NCBI RefSeq assembly: GCF_024748695.1 | Contig: NZ_CP087176.1 | Coordinates: forward strand, 2,163,501 to 2,227,500 | DNA: 64,000 nt | Reading direction: 5' to 3' | Origin: Pseudomonas sp. B21-040 | GTDB lineage: Bacteria > Pseudomonadota > Gammaproteobacteria > Pseudomonadales > Pseudomonadaceae | Part shown: one piece after another, positions 6,952 through 14,127 of the stretch | Position numbering within the stretch: the first letter of the stretch is position 1 | How the letters are laid out: each line of letters begins with the position of its first letter | Program-made: the position numbers and the translations under genes | The notes under the pieces: model-generated | Told to the model about the DNA's origin: nothing | The model's database searches: none | Seen by the model: the letters and a program-made list of their open reading frames with translations, nothing else

Positions 6952-9174
6952 TCACTCGGCCTGCAAATCGTCGTCCTTAAGGAATTTATGCGCATAAAAC
7001 CCGGGAACACCACCGACGAGGGTAGCGGCCAGTGCTGAGGTGGCAAAAGCTGCGCCAATGGTAGTACCGTTTTCCGTTTTTCCCTTAGGTTTTGCATCTT
7101 CAGATTTAGCGCGTTCAGTATTGATTTTGTCTAGTCCGCGACACTTATAAATGGAAACGGGTTTGGTTTCGATCCTTCTATTAAAGAGTCCATAATAAAA
7201 ATCAAATTCCTTGATAATTTTTCCGGAGGGGCGAGTGGTTCGGCAGTTGCTGAAAGTGCATTCAGAAAGGTTAACTTTACTGCCCGAGAACTTATTAAAG
7301 ATACTCGCTGAAATTAGGAAGCAATCGCCGCCGTCATAGCCATCAAACTTACACTTCGTGATCTCGCTCGGCGCGCTATCACCACTACCCAAGAAATGAA
7401 GGCTGGTGCCGCTACTTACACTGTATGAATTATCGTTTGGCTTGGTGTTGATGAACTCACAAAAACGAATTTTGTAACCGGAGCCACCTACAAGGCGTTT
7501 TCCGCATTCGAAAAACTGAGTGTTTTCGATATTTATATCTATGCCATCTATAACATTATTACAGCGTTTGAACACGCTGTTCAAGATCGTTTTTTGATTG
7601 CCATAATCTGACGTATAGACATCTTCACAATTTTCAAAGTAACATTCTTCTATCAAATCAGCGCTAATTACCACATTTTTTATCTGGAAAAAACCGCAAG
7701 ACTTTAATTTGCCATACTTGACATCCAAAAGCGTGATGCATACAGACTTTTCAAGTATCGATTCGCAACCTTGGAATACGCAGTCGTTGAACTCTATCGC
7801 TACCGATGAATGGATGATTGACCCGTATGATTGGTAGTGCGAAAGAAGCTCGGTGGAAATATCCGAAAACTTAACGACGCTCTTCTCTATCCGCGCAGTT
7901 GATTCATAGCCATGGGAATGGATGAAAGATTTGCCGGGATTCTTGATGATGCAAGCCTGAATGTCGAGCTGATTATCCGAGCCCCCCACATCAAGGAAGT
8001 GATTGCAGCCATCGAACAGCGTATTGGTACACATCACGCTGTTTTTGCCCTTTCCCTGCACGAAATAACCGTTGCCCTCGTCGATGCGCTTGCACTCCAC
8101 ATGGCTGTCGACAAACTTCAATCTGGCCCCTTCGCTTAGGGTAATGCGGTCGGGCAGGTCGCCTACGTTGTACTGGATCCGGCAGTTCTCGAAGATCAAT
8201 GAGCCTTCGCAATTGACGTAGGACTGGATCAGGATGTCTTTGTTTGTGAACACGCGTTCTTCACCGACCGGGATGTGCAGTACAGTCGAGATGGTGAAGC
8301 TCTCCAGCTCCGCGGGCTCGGCGCTGAATGCCGGTTCTTCCACCTCGTCGAAACTGATGAAGAAGTCTTTTTCCAATAAGTCGTTAGTGGCCAGGCCAAA
8401 CTTGCCGGCTAGCCCTGCATTCCCTCGAAGCATTTGGGCCGCGCGGACTTTGTCCTGGAGGGACTTGACAGTCTTATCACCGAAGTCGAAAGCGTCGATC
8501 ACCCCTTGGGTGTCGTCGTCGAACTCGAACGAGTTGCTGTGCAGGTAAAGGTATTCCAAGCAGCACACCAGCATCAGCCGCTTGGTCTCGATCTCGCGGA
8601 TGTGATCCAGGGCGCCGAGCAGGGGCTCACCTATGGCGGGCTCGACCTGGAGAAGCGAAATCAGGCCATTTGCATAGGTTTGCTGATCGACGCCGGTTGC
8701 GCTTTGGCTGCCGCTGAACTTCAACAACAAGCCGGCGAGAATCTGTTTCTCGACGTAGGCCAGTTGCTCCAAGGTAGGCAACGTCTCAAGCCCAAGCAAC
8801 ACGCGGTTTTCCAATGCAATGATGCGTTTGGCCAGGGCGACGTCTTGTCGCGCTAGGTACTCGATCGAGGTTTGGCATTGTCCAAATAGTTCGAAGACTT
8901 GCTTGTCGCGCTGGGAGAGAAACACCAATATCTCGGACAGGATCTGCTGCGCCTGGGCCAAGTGCTGGATCTGGCTAGCCATGCGGATGTTTTTCTTTTG
9001 CGAAAAGGTCGCGATGTCGAAGACCCGGGTATACCAGCGCTCGGCCTTCAGCGCTTCAAACTGGTCTTCGCTTGCATCGAACAGCACTGCGGCCGCCGCT
9101 TGCAGGTCGTCAAACTGGCAACTTCCGCTGGAGTAGTATTCACCATCGATCGTGATTACAGCTTCCTGGCTCAT
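6952..9174 (-). CDS. Large beta-helix protein with C-terminal membrane anchor, unknown
   Basis: A 740-residue protein I cannot assign to a named family. Residues 1 to about 270 look alpha-helical. From about 300 to 660 there are a dozen irregular repeats of the type F-x-x-C separated by 20-30 residues (FENCRI, LFDGCNHF, FNDCVFQGC, CYFENCEDV, VFKRCNNVI, CEFINT, CTFSNC), the pattern of a right-handed parallel beta-helix. A charged linker precedes one hydrophobic segment near the C-terminus (IGAAFATSALAATLVGG) and an acidic tail. There is no signal peptide, so a cytoplasmic protein anchored by its tail is likely. Its start overlaps the stop of the preceding gene by 4 bases, making a tight operon. 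The DNA becomes AT-richer in its 3' half, consistent with transfer. A role in defence or as a surface-binding toxin partner is inferred from context only. Confidence 0.7.
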   Translation of the reverse strand: MSQEAVITIDGEYYSSGSCQFDDLQAAAAVLFDASEDQFEALKAERWYTRVFDIATFSQKKNIRMASQIQHLAQAQQILSEILVFLSQRDKQVFELFGQCQTSIEYLARQDVALAKRIIALENRVLLGLETLPTLEQLAYVEKQILAGLLLKFSGSQSATGVDQQTYANGLISLLQVEPAIGEPLLGALDHIREIETKRLMLVCCLEYLYLHSNSFEFDDDTQGVIDAFDFGDKTVKSLQDKVRAAQMLRGNAGLAGKFGLATNDLLEKDFFISFDEVEEPAFSAEPAELESFTISTVLHIPVGEERVFTNKDILIQSYVNCEGSLIFENCRIQYNVGDLPDRITLSEGARLKFVDSHVECKRIDEGNGYFVQGKGKNSVMCTNTLFDGCNHFLDVGGSDNQLDIQACIIKNPGKSFIHSHGYESTARIEKSVVKFSDISTELLSHYQSYGSIIHSSVAIEFNDCVFQGCESILEKSVCITLLDVKYGKLKSCGFFQIKNVVISADLIEECYFENCEDVYTSDYGNQKTILNSVFKRCNNVIDGIDINIENTQFFECGKRLVGGSGYKIRFCEFINTKPNDNSYSVSSGTSLHFLGSGDSAPSEITKCKFDGYDGGDCFLISASIFNKFSGSKVNLSECTFSNCRTTRPSGKIIKEFDFYYGLFNRRIETKPVSIYKCRGLDKINTERAKSEDAKPKGKTENGTTIGAAFATSALAATLVGGVPGFYAHKFLKDDDLQAE

Positions 9175-10493
9175 GGTTGTTTCCCCATCAAGTCTTTGAA
9201 TATATCGAATGATTGCGTGGTGGAGGCTTGGGACGAACGGATTGCCCGGACCGTTTGCTCGATGACGATCTGGTCGCGTTTGAGCTGACTCAGGGCGTCC
9301 TGGAGACTCATCGAGGCCCCTAAGATGAACCCCGAGGCATCGAGAATCGCAACGTAGGTGCCTTTGCCATAGATCTCATCGAGGATATTGGTCAGCGCAG
9401 CGTTCAGATAAATGCCCACCGCCATACCCGCTACAAAGCCTAGGGCGCCGGCGGGCAGGAATAGAGCCGCGACGTTCAAAGCGCCGCCGGTCAAGGCACC
9501 CTTGACCGTGGCTTGGGAGACGTTCTGGAAAGCTTGTTCCTTGCTGATGTTGCCTTCCTTGTACTCCAAGTAATTGACGATGGTGCTGACACTTAGGCCG
9601 ATCACCGCGCCAATCACCGCACCATTAACTGCCTTGCGCGCAATTTCTTCGCCGGTCAGGGCCGGCGTAGCGCTGCTGTTGGTGATTTTGTCTTTTAGCC
9701 GAGCGGTAGAAGACCTGACCTTGGTGTCTGTACCGACTTCCTCGACGGTGAGCTTATCGCGGGCTTGCTTCCACATCGCCAGCTTTTCGTTGCCATCACG
9801 CTCGGCCTTGGCAAGATTACCCTCTATCGCTTTGCGTACGGCGGACGCGGTACCTCGAACGCCGGCGACATTGTCGATGGGGTCCAGCGTACCGTTTTCC
9901 AAGGCTTGAACAACATCTTTTACGTTAGTGCCCAACCCCTTACTAATGTCTTGTGTAGCCTTGACCGTAGTGCGTGAGATCTGTGTGCCAGTGAACCTGT
10001 TGATGGTGACCCCGTCCACGCCAGCAGCATTGGTGACTTCCTCACCCAACAGAGTGGAGCGTTGCCACAGCGCTGAGAGCTTACCGTTGCGCATCTGCAC
10101 CCAATCTATTTCCTGGGCAGTGCCATTGAGTTTTTTTGTCAGCGTAGCCAACTGCCCATCGGTGCCGCTGGCCATATAAGCACGGGCGTTTTCGGCGCTA
10201 GAAAAGATTCCGGACTTGCAATAGGCATCAACATTGAGTTGGCGGAAGACCTGTACATCACGTACGTATTGGTGAGCCCCCTCGTAAGACAGGTTCATCC
10301 CTGATAGCTGGTTGATACTTTTGGCCACATGATCCAGCCCCTGGCCGGACACCAATTCGTACTGGCCTGCAATGCTAGCGAATTTGGCTGCTTCGGATAG
10401 AAGCGTGGGGTCGCCTCGAAGCTTGTTTCTATAGTAGACGCATAGTTCATCGAGGCTGTGTAGCGCTGTGCATCGAGTGCAGTAGTAGTTCAT
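9171..10493 (-). CDS. Glycine-rich membrane-insertion protein, unknown
   Basis: A 440-residue protein with no family I recognise. It starts with a CxxC pair (C5, C8) and a further Cys at 18, perhaps a small zinc knuckle. Residues about 140-180 read GKLSALWQRSTLLGEE, then GVDGVTINRFTG and TTVKAT; the spacing of E, D and K faintly recalls a PD-(D/E)xK core, but this is weak. Two glycine/alanine-rich hydrophobic stretches follow (about 289-308 and 329-368, GALTGGALNVAALFLPAGAL...), like helical hairpins of pore formers or holin-like effectors. The C-terminus is amphipathic. It is the first gene of a two-gene operon, has a 21-bp palindrome about 95 bases upstream, and follows a WYL regulator. An abortive-infection-type effector is a reasonable guess, not a demonstrated function. 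Confidence 0.68.
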   Translation of the reverse strand: MNYYCTRCTALHSLDELCVYYRNKLRGDPTLLSEAAKFASIAGQYELVSGQGLDHVAKSINQLSGMNLSYEGAHQYVRDVQVFRQLNVDAYCKSGIFSSAENARAYMASGTDGQLATLTKKLNGTAQEIDWVQMRNGKLSALWQRSTLLGEEVTNAAGVDGVTINRFTGTQISRTTVKATQDISKGLGTNVKDVVQALENGTLDPIDNVAGVRGTASAVRKAIEGNLAKAERDGNEKLAMWKQARDKLTVEEVGTDTKVRSSTARLKDKITNSSATPALTGEEIARKAVNGAVIGAVIGLSVSTIVNYLEYKEGNISKEQAFQNVSQATVKGALTGGALNVAALFLPAGALGFVAGMAVGIYLNAALTNILDEIYGKGTYVAILDASGFILGASMSLQDALSQLKRDQIVIEQTVRAIRSSQASTTQSFDIFKDLMGKQP

Positions 10494-10530
10494 GGGGGTA
10501 CCAGATATCGGCGAACGAGGGGCTGCGCAG

Positions 10531-11616
10531 TTAGCGCACGACCGTGCAAGTTGTGTCGGTGGTCAATACAAGAGTGTCGGGCAACGATGCGACAGACAAT
10601 GTCGCATTCGATGAGTACCAGTCATGAAGTTTCTTCGCCTTGGATGCAAACTCAGCAACCCATACTGATGGTGCGTACACGCGAATCTGATCGTTCAAGC
10701 CGAAAAGCCACCACAGTGTTTCTTGGTCCTGAGGAACCGAGGCCCGCAACCTATGCCACTCACTGCCAGGTAAAGGCGTTATTGCTTGCTCTAGGCTGAG
10801 TGGAGTTTCATTCAGCAGCCACGCAATTTGCGGATGGATGTCTGCAACCAGTTCTACCTCCTCAAGACTTTGCCGAAAAGAAAAAGCACCCGAAGCAATA
10901 TAGCGATCCATGTCGAAATCACTGCGGTGAAGTGAGGATTCATCTAGCAGTTCGGCGGTTTGAATGCGGTGCAACGCAAAGTGTCGTAGGCTCTCATAAC
11001 CATCCACACAGGCGACCAAGTAGTTGACGGAATGGCGTGATACCAAACCCGTTGGATGAAGATCCAACATCTTGGTATTGCCTTTGCTGCGACTTAGATA
11101 GCGGACACGAAGTTGTCGTTGTTCCACAAGAGCACAAGAAACGCACTCCCATACGGCGTGAGAGATTTCGGCCGGGAATAATGCCTTTCCATTGGGAATG
11201 GCTCTGACGCGGCGCTGCCATTGGGCTAGACCGTTTTTTTCCATGCCCATAAGGTAGTGGGTGGCGGCACGAAACCGAGGTGCAAGTAGCGACATTACGC
11301 TTTGCGGCAATAATCGATTTAAATGACCCTCAGCCAGATTTAGCGCCAAGGCTGATGCTGGATCTAGGCCGTCCAGTTTGGAATTGGCCTTGGCGTCCAG
11401 ACTCCAGCGGTATGGGCGTTCGTCTTCATGACAGATAATAGAAAACGGGATTGAAAGCTTATCGCGTAGATCGCGCTGCAGCGAGCGCACGCCGATCTCA
11501 AAACCTCTGTCCTTTAGCTTTTCTTGCAGGGCAGGGGTGGATATACGGCCCGGCAGGCAGGGAATGAGTTGGAGCACTGCGAGATATCTGAACAGCGTAT
11601 CTTTGACTTCTGACAT
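10531..11616 (-). CDS. WYL-domain transcriptional regulator
   Basis: A 361-residue regulator: an N-terminal winged helix (STPALQEKLKDRGFEIGVRS, then LQRDLRD) is followed by a WYL domain at about 130-220 (VEQRQLRVRYLSRS, DLHPTGLVSRHSVNYLVACV, LRHFALHRIQTAEL) and a C-terminal extension (VELVADIHPQIAWLLNE, RVYAPSVWVAEFASKA). WYL regulators of this layout (CapW, BrxR and relatives) repress antiphage operons and respond to a ligand, often DNA- or nucleotide-derived. The gene lies immediately upstream of the two unknown genes. The candidate operator at 10587-10607 is inside its own 3' end. The protein tail beyond residue about 335 is shared as a decayed copy at 12240-12290. Confidence 0.85.
   Translation of the reverse strand: MSEVKDTLFRYLAVLQLIPCLPGRISTPALQEKLKDRGFEIGVRSLQRDLRDKLSIPFSIICHEDERPYRWSLDAKANSKLDGLDPASALALNLAEGHLNRLLPQSVMSLLAPRFRAATHYLMGMEKNGLAQWQRRVRAIPNGKALFPAEISHAVWECVSCALVEQRQLRVRYLSRSKGNTKMLDLHPTGLVSRHSVNYLVACVDGYESLRHFALHRIQTAELLDESSLHRSDFDMDRYIASGAFSFRQSLEEVELVADIHPQIAWLLNETPLSLEQAITPLPGSEWHRLRASVPQDQETLWWLFGLNDQIRVYAPSVWVAEFASKAKKLHDWYSSNATLSVASLPDTLVLTTDTTCTVVR
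10587..10607. promoter_or_regulatory. Palindrome A, candidate WYL-regulator operator
   Basis: ATGCGACA and TGTCGCAT flank a 5-base spacer, a perfect 8-bp dyad. It lies about 95 bases upstream of the 440-residue gene, inside the 3' end of the WYL gene. A near-identical element occurs at 12256-12276 upstream of the small membrane-protein genes. Confidence 0.5.
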
Positions 11617-11757
11617 CTTGATCTTACCTGTTCACGGCCTTGTGACTTGTCGGGCTCTCAGATCTGTTTTCGGGGCTGAAGATACTCCAAACAATGGCCT
11701 TTAGCCAGTAAGCTACGCTGGTTTTAAGGACCCATTGAATCGCCCCGAATCCCTTCT

Positions 11758-12012
11758 TCATACTGCAGGTATCAATGCCTCCAAAATCACCAGCTTTCCT
11801 TTGAGTTGTTCGACATGCTCTTTCTCTGCCCGCAGGGCTGAGCGTAGCTCTTTATTTTCCATTTCCCAGATGCTCACCCACCGCACAGCCTTCTGATAAC
11901 CAAGCATCATCTGCCATATATCGCGCAACCTCAGGGTCTGTATCAATAGCGCCAGCAGGATCAACCCAAGCAATATCAATGCTCCTGTAGAAACAACGTC
12001 CAATGTGTTCAA
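11758..12012 (-). CDS. Small membrane protein with coiled-coil tail
   Basis: About 84 residues: one strong N-terminal membrane segment (STGALILLGLILLALLIQTL), then a charged heptad-like region (EMENKELRSALRAEKEHVEQ, LKGKL). TTG 12012 is preferred because AAGGAGG lies 5 bases upstream; an in-frame ATG at 12039 would place that site inside the gene. It lies 65 bases after another small membrane-protein gene and 141 bases before the WYL gene on the same strand. No family recognised; a membrane-tethered partner of the neighbouring cassette is possible. Confidence 0.5.
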   Translation of the reverse strand: MNTLDVVSTGALILLGLILLALLIQTLRLRDIWQMMLGYQKAVRWVSIWEMENKELRSALRAEKEHVEQLKGKLVILEALIPAV

Positions 12013-12077
12013 GTCCGCCTCCTTGTTGAGTTCGAGCATGCTCAGTCAGATTTAAACTGTTGGAGAATGGGGGCACG

Positions 12078-12203
12078 TCAAACCTGGCGATCTCGTTGTT
12101 GCTGATAGCGCAACGCAGCACGCAATGCACTGCCATCCATTGCCTGCTTAGTCAGTACGCTACCGATCACCAAACCAATTACAAAAATGCTGAGTTCTTT
12201 CAT
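12078..12203 (-). CDS. 41-residue membrane peptide
   Basis: Begins MKELSIFVIGLVIGSVLTKQ: a short hydrophobic helix followed by a basic tail ending QQQRDRQV. GGGG lies 7 bases upstream of the ATG. Palindrome B (12256-12276) sits about 53 bases upstream, where an operator would be expected. It heads the leftward unit that continues to the coiled-coil protein and possibly the WYL gene. Such peptides are often toxins or effector modulators, but nothing here proves it. Confidence 0.45.
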   Translation of the reverse strand: MKELSIFVIGLVIGSVLTKQAMDGSALRAALRYQQQRDRQV

Positions 12204-12255
12204 TCAAGTTCCCCTTATGCCCGCGGATGATCTCAGAGGCTAGTGTCAGGCAGGG

Positions 12256-12276
12256 ATGCGACAGGCAACGTCGCAT
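12256..12276. promoter_or_regulatory. Palindrome B, candidate WYL-regulator operator
   Basis: ATGCGAC and GTCGCAT flank a 7-base spacer, matching palindrome A in both arms and in most of the spacer. It lies about 53 bases upstream of the 41-residue membrane peptide gene. Similarity to copy A extends about 35 bases and also encodes a related peptide (NATLPVASLPDT against NATLSVASLPDT), so duplication of coding sequence is an alternative origin. Confidence 0.45.
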
Positions 12277-12340
12277 TCGTTGGGCAACCAAACTGGTGAT
12301 ACATCGTCCCCTGTTTTGTAAGCACTTGATGACCGCTTTT

Positions 12341-12526
12341 GGCCGATTGTGTTGAAAAAGTCGACCCGGCCCAATGGGCAATGCATTGAGCGGTGAAAAC
12401 GTAATTTTTGTACGCTGCTACGTAAAATCTGAGCCCTGATCCTTCTGCGCGTAGTGCGGATTTCAATCTCAGACGCGTTCTTTCCTGAGCCGAAAACCGC
12501 AGCCGACTTTTTCAACAGAATCGGCC
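12341..12526. mobile_element. MITE-like element with 23-bp terminal inverted repeats
   Basis: A 186-bp segment bounded by 23-bp inverted repeats (12341-12363 and 12504-12526) that match at 22 positions, both containing TGTTGAAAAAGTCG. The interior has no convincing gene. Size, termini and lack of transposase fit a miniature inverted-repeat element mobilised by a full-length IS elsewhere. No clear target duplication was found at the outer edges. Confidence 0.65.
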
Positions 12527-13206
12527 ATTCTCTGCCGATCATGGTTACAACGCGTGCAGGTCAAATCCGATGCAATTGGAGGTGATCAGAATGAAGGCAA
12601 ATGACTGTCAGGTTGAACGCACATTTCTTGATGCTCGCTGTTCGATCCCTCGGACTGCGATGCGGTACAACACAAACATGACCAAGACCCCAAGTGACAG
12701 GCGAAAAAAAACCGCCTTTGCGGGGCGGTTTTTTTGTAAACCTCAGCTTGCGGCTGGGGCTTGGTGCATCTCACGGGCAACATTAGCGTGGGGGCATAAT
12801 ATTAAGCTTTGCTTTTCCTTGCAACGTTATTTTGCTTTAGTTGACTCACGTCATCTGAAGGCGTCAGTGGTTGGGTTTTGGCGTTCAAGGCGGCTGCGAT
12901 AACCTGACAGAAATAACGTTTTACAAAAACACCGCGTCGCTTTGCTCTGGTATGTCAAAGATCAGCCATTGCTCTTTTGTTTCTAGGTTAATATGCCGGC
13001 GCTCACATGCAGGTGCGACTGCGGGGTTTGGCCAGCGACATAACAGTTTCACGCCCTCTGACACGGTTTTGCACCCGTGCCGGAATGATTGTTCGGGGGG
13101 AACTCAGCCGGCCGCCTCATGGGTGACATTAGCGTGTATGCCCGAAGGCACACGTGATCCGGTAAGTGCGCTGGAGGTTTGGCCCCCAACCTGGAGGCCA
13201 AAACGT
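12527..13206 (+). other. Regulatory leader with hairpins and mini-ORFs
   Basis: No long gene is supported here. It holds a well-placed but probably short ORF start (ATG 12591 after GGAGGTGA), a strong terminator hairpin (12708-12737), a second hairpin (CCTCAGC/GGCTGGGG near 12744-12762) and a 12-codon ORF MGDISVYARRHT (13119-13157). Related sequence around ACATTAGCGTG occurs at about 12782 and 13126. Before the gene at 13207, TTTGGCC (13178-13184) can pair with GGCCAAA (13196-13202) beside its ribosome binding site. Confidence 0.4.
12708..12737. terminator. Rho-independent terminator
   Basis: AACCGCC pairs with GGGCGGTT around a short loop; a T run follows on the plus strand and an A run precedes it, so it can act in both directions. 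It separates the MITE/membrane-peptide side from the rightward leader. Confidence 0.75.
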
Positions 13207-13305
13207 ATGAAGCTTTTGCTGCGTACGCTGAGCCTCGTATGGAGATCGTTTCAAGCGTTTCGCTTTTACGAGTTCCTGCGAGATCACTTTGATGACCTGA
13301 AGTAA
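13207..13305 (+). CDS. 32-residue basic/aromatic peptide
   Basis: Starts MKLLLRTLSLVWRSFQAFRF and ends DDLK. GGAGG precedes the ATG by 9 bases and a strong terminator follows the stop, so it looks like a deliberate small gene. The first 20 residues could form an amphipathic membrane-active helix. A short stem (13178-13184 with 13196-13202) touches the ribosome binding site, suggesting RNA-level control. Function unknown. Confidence 0.5.
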   Translation: MKLLLRTLSLVWRSFQAFRFYEFLRDHFDDLK

Positions 13306-13326
13306 CGGTCGTTGATGTGAGGAAAC

Positions 13327-13362
13327 GCCCGTTTCAGTTTCGGCTGAAACGGGCTTTTTTTT
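13327..13362 (+). terminator. Strong rho-independent terminator
   Basis: GCCCGTTTCAG and CTGAAACGGGC form a perfect 11-bp stem with a 6-base loop, followed by eight T residues. It ends the unit containing the 32-residue peptide. Confidence 0.92.
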
Positions 13363-13464
13363 GATTTATAAAAGCTGTCGAAAGTATGAATATTCTGATG
13401 TTCTTCTCGGGAGTCTGTAGGGCGTTTCGTCGATATCTGTAGGTCTCATCCGAATACTTCAATA

Positions 13465-13484
13465 TACTGGTTATGCATACAGTA
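13465..13484. promoter_or_regulatory. LexA (SOS) box
   Basis: A 20-bp dyad reading TACTG, ten bases, then CAGTA, close to the gamma-proteobacterial LexA consensus. It overlaps the first possible ATG (13473) of the following gene, which argues that translation starts downstream at 13509 and that the promoter is under SOS control. Confidence 0.75.
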
Positions 13485-13508
13485 TTATTCGCCGTGGAAT
13501 TCGAACCG

Positions 13509-13748
13509 ATGACAGACCCGATCACCGCCGAGCAAATGGATTTGGCACATTGGCAAACCATGCTTGCTGACAAAACTGCGTTACTCGCTCAGCCAGGTGC
13601 TCATCACAAGGCGTTGCTGATCTACGCTCACGCGTTGCATAAAAACAAGGTGATTGATCGCGATGACCTCTGCGACCTGCTTGAACTGGCAGACGGGGCG
13701 TTGGGCTTTGCCGTCGAGTTAATGCTCGAACTCGACAGTGATGAGTAG
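13509..13748 (+). CDS. SOS-controlled hypothetical protein
   Basis: A 79-residue acidic helical protein (MTDPITAEQMDLAHWQTMLA, later DDLCDLLELADGAL and AVELMLELDSDE). An in-frame ATG at 13473 lies inside the LexA box, so 13509 is taken as the start despite a modest ribosome binding site. It is followed 9 bases later by a second small gene, probably co-transcribed, then a terminator. The family is found in Pseudomonas prophage-like loci but has no known function; LexA control makes a role in prophage induction or damage response plausible. Confidence 0.65.
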   Translation: MTDPITAEQMDLAHWQTMLADKTALLAQPGAHHKALLIYAHALHKNKVIDRDDLCDLLELADGALGFAVELMLELDSDE

Positions 13749-13757
13749 GGCTCCTGC

Positions 13758-14054
13758 ATGCATGTACTTGTCACCCCAATGAGGTCTCGTGGTGTCGCTC
13801 TCGATGCCCAGGCACGACGCCGCTATCCCGCGATCAAGGGAAATGTGATGGTGAACTCGGCTGTCTGTCAGGAACTAGGGCGGGCCACCAACGTCGCTCG
13901 TGTTGAAGTAGGCATGCCACTTGAGCCCGACCCTTTACCGCAGCTGCTCGACGCAACACTGGTAGGGATGGCGGTTACCGGCTTTGTCCTGAGTCGCATT
14001 GAATACATCGGTGGCTGCGCCTATGCGCAATCTTGGTGGTGCCGACTGGAGTAG
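13758..14054 (+). CDS. Hypothetical protein, distal gene of SOS unit
   Basis: A 98-residue protein (MHVLVTPMRSRGVALDAQAR at the start, then GNVMVNSAVCQELGRATN, LLDATLVGMAVTGFVLSRIE and AYAQSWWCRLE). It starts 9 bases after the previous stop. Mixed alpha/beta with a hydrophobic strand-rich C-terminus; no catalytic motif. The pairing with a LexA-box gene is the only functional hint. Family not recognised by name. Confidence 0.65.
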   Translation: MHVLVTPMRSRGVALDAQARRRYPAIKGNVMVNSAVCQELGRATNVARVEVGMPLEPDPLPQLLDATLVGMAVTGFVLSRIEYIGGCAYAQSWWCRLE

Positions 14055-14080
14055 ATGAATTTCACCTGGTTATAAGTAAA

Positions 14081-14115
14081 CAAACGCCTCAGCTATCAGC
14101 TGGGGCGTTTGTTTT
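14081..14115. terminator. Bidirectional terminator between SOS unit and dcm
   Basis: AAACGCCTCAGCT and AGCTGGGGCGTTT pair around ATC. T-rich sequence follows on each strand, so it can stop both the rightward SOS unit and the leftward com-dcm unit, which converge here. Confidence 0.8.
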
Positions 14116-14127
14116 AGCCGTTTAGAA

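Noticed and set aside
12570..12902. 110-codon ORF with GGAGGTGA site
   Set aside because: The coding frame runs straight through a strong terminator hairpin and has poor composition; at most a short leader is translated.
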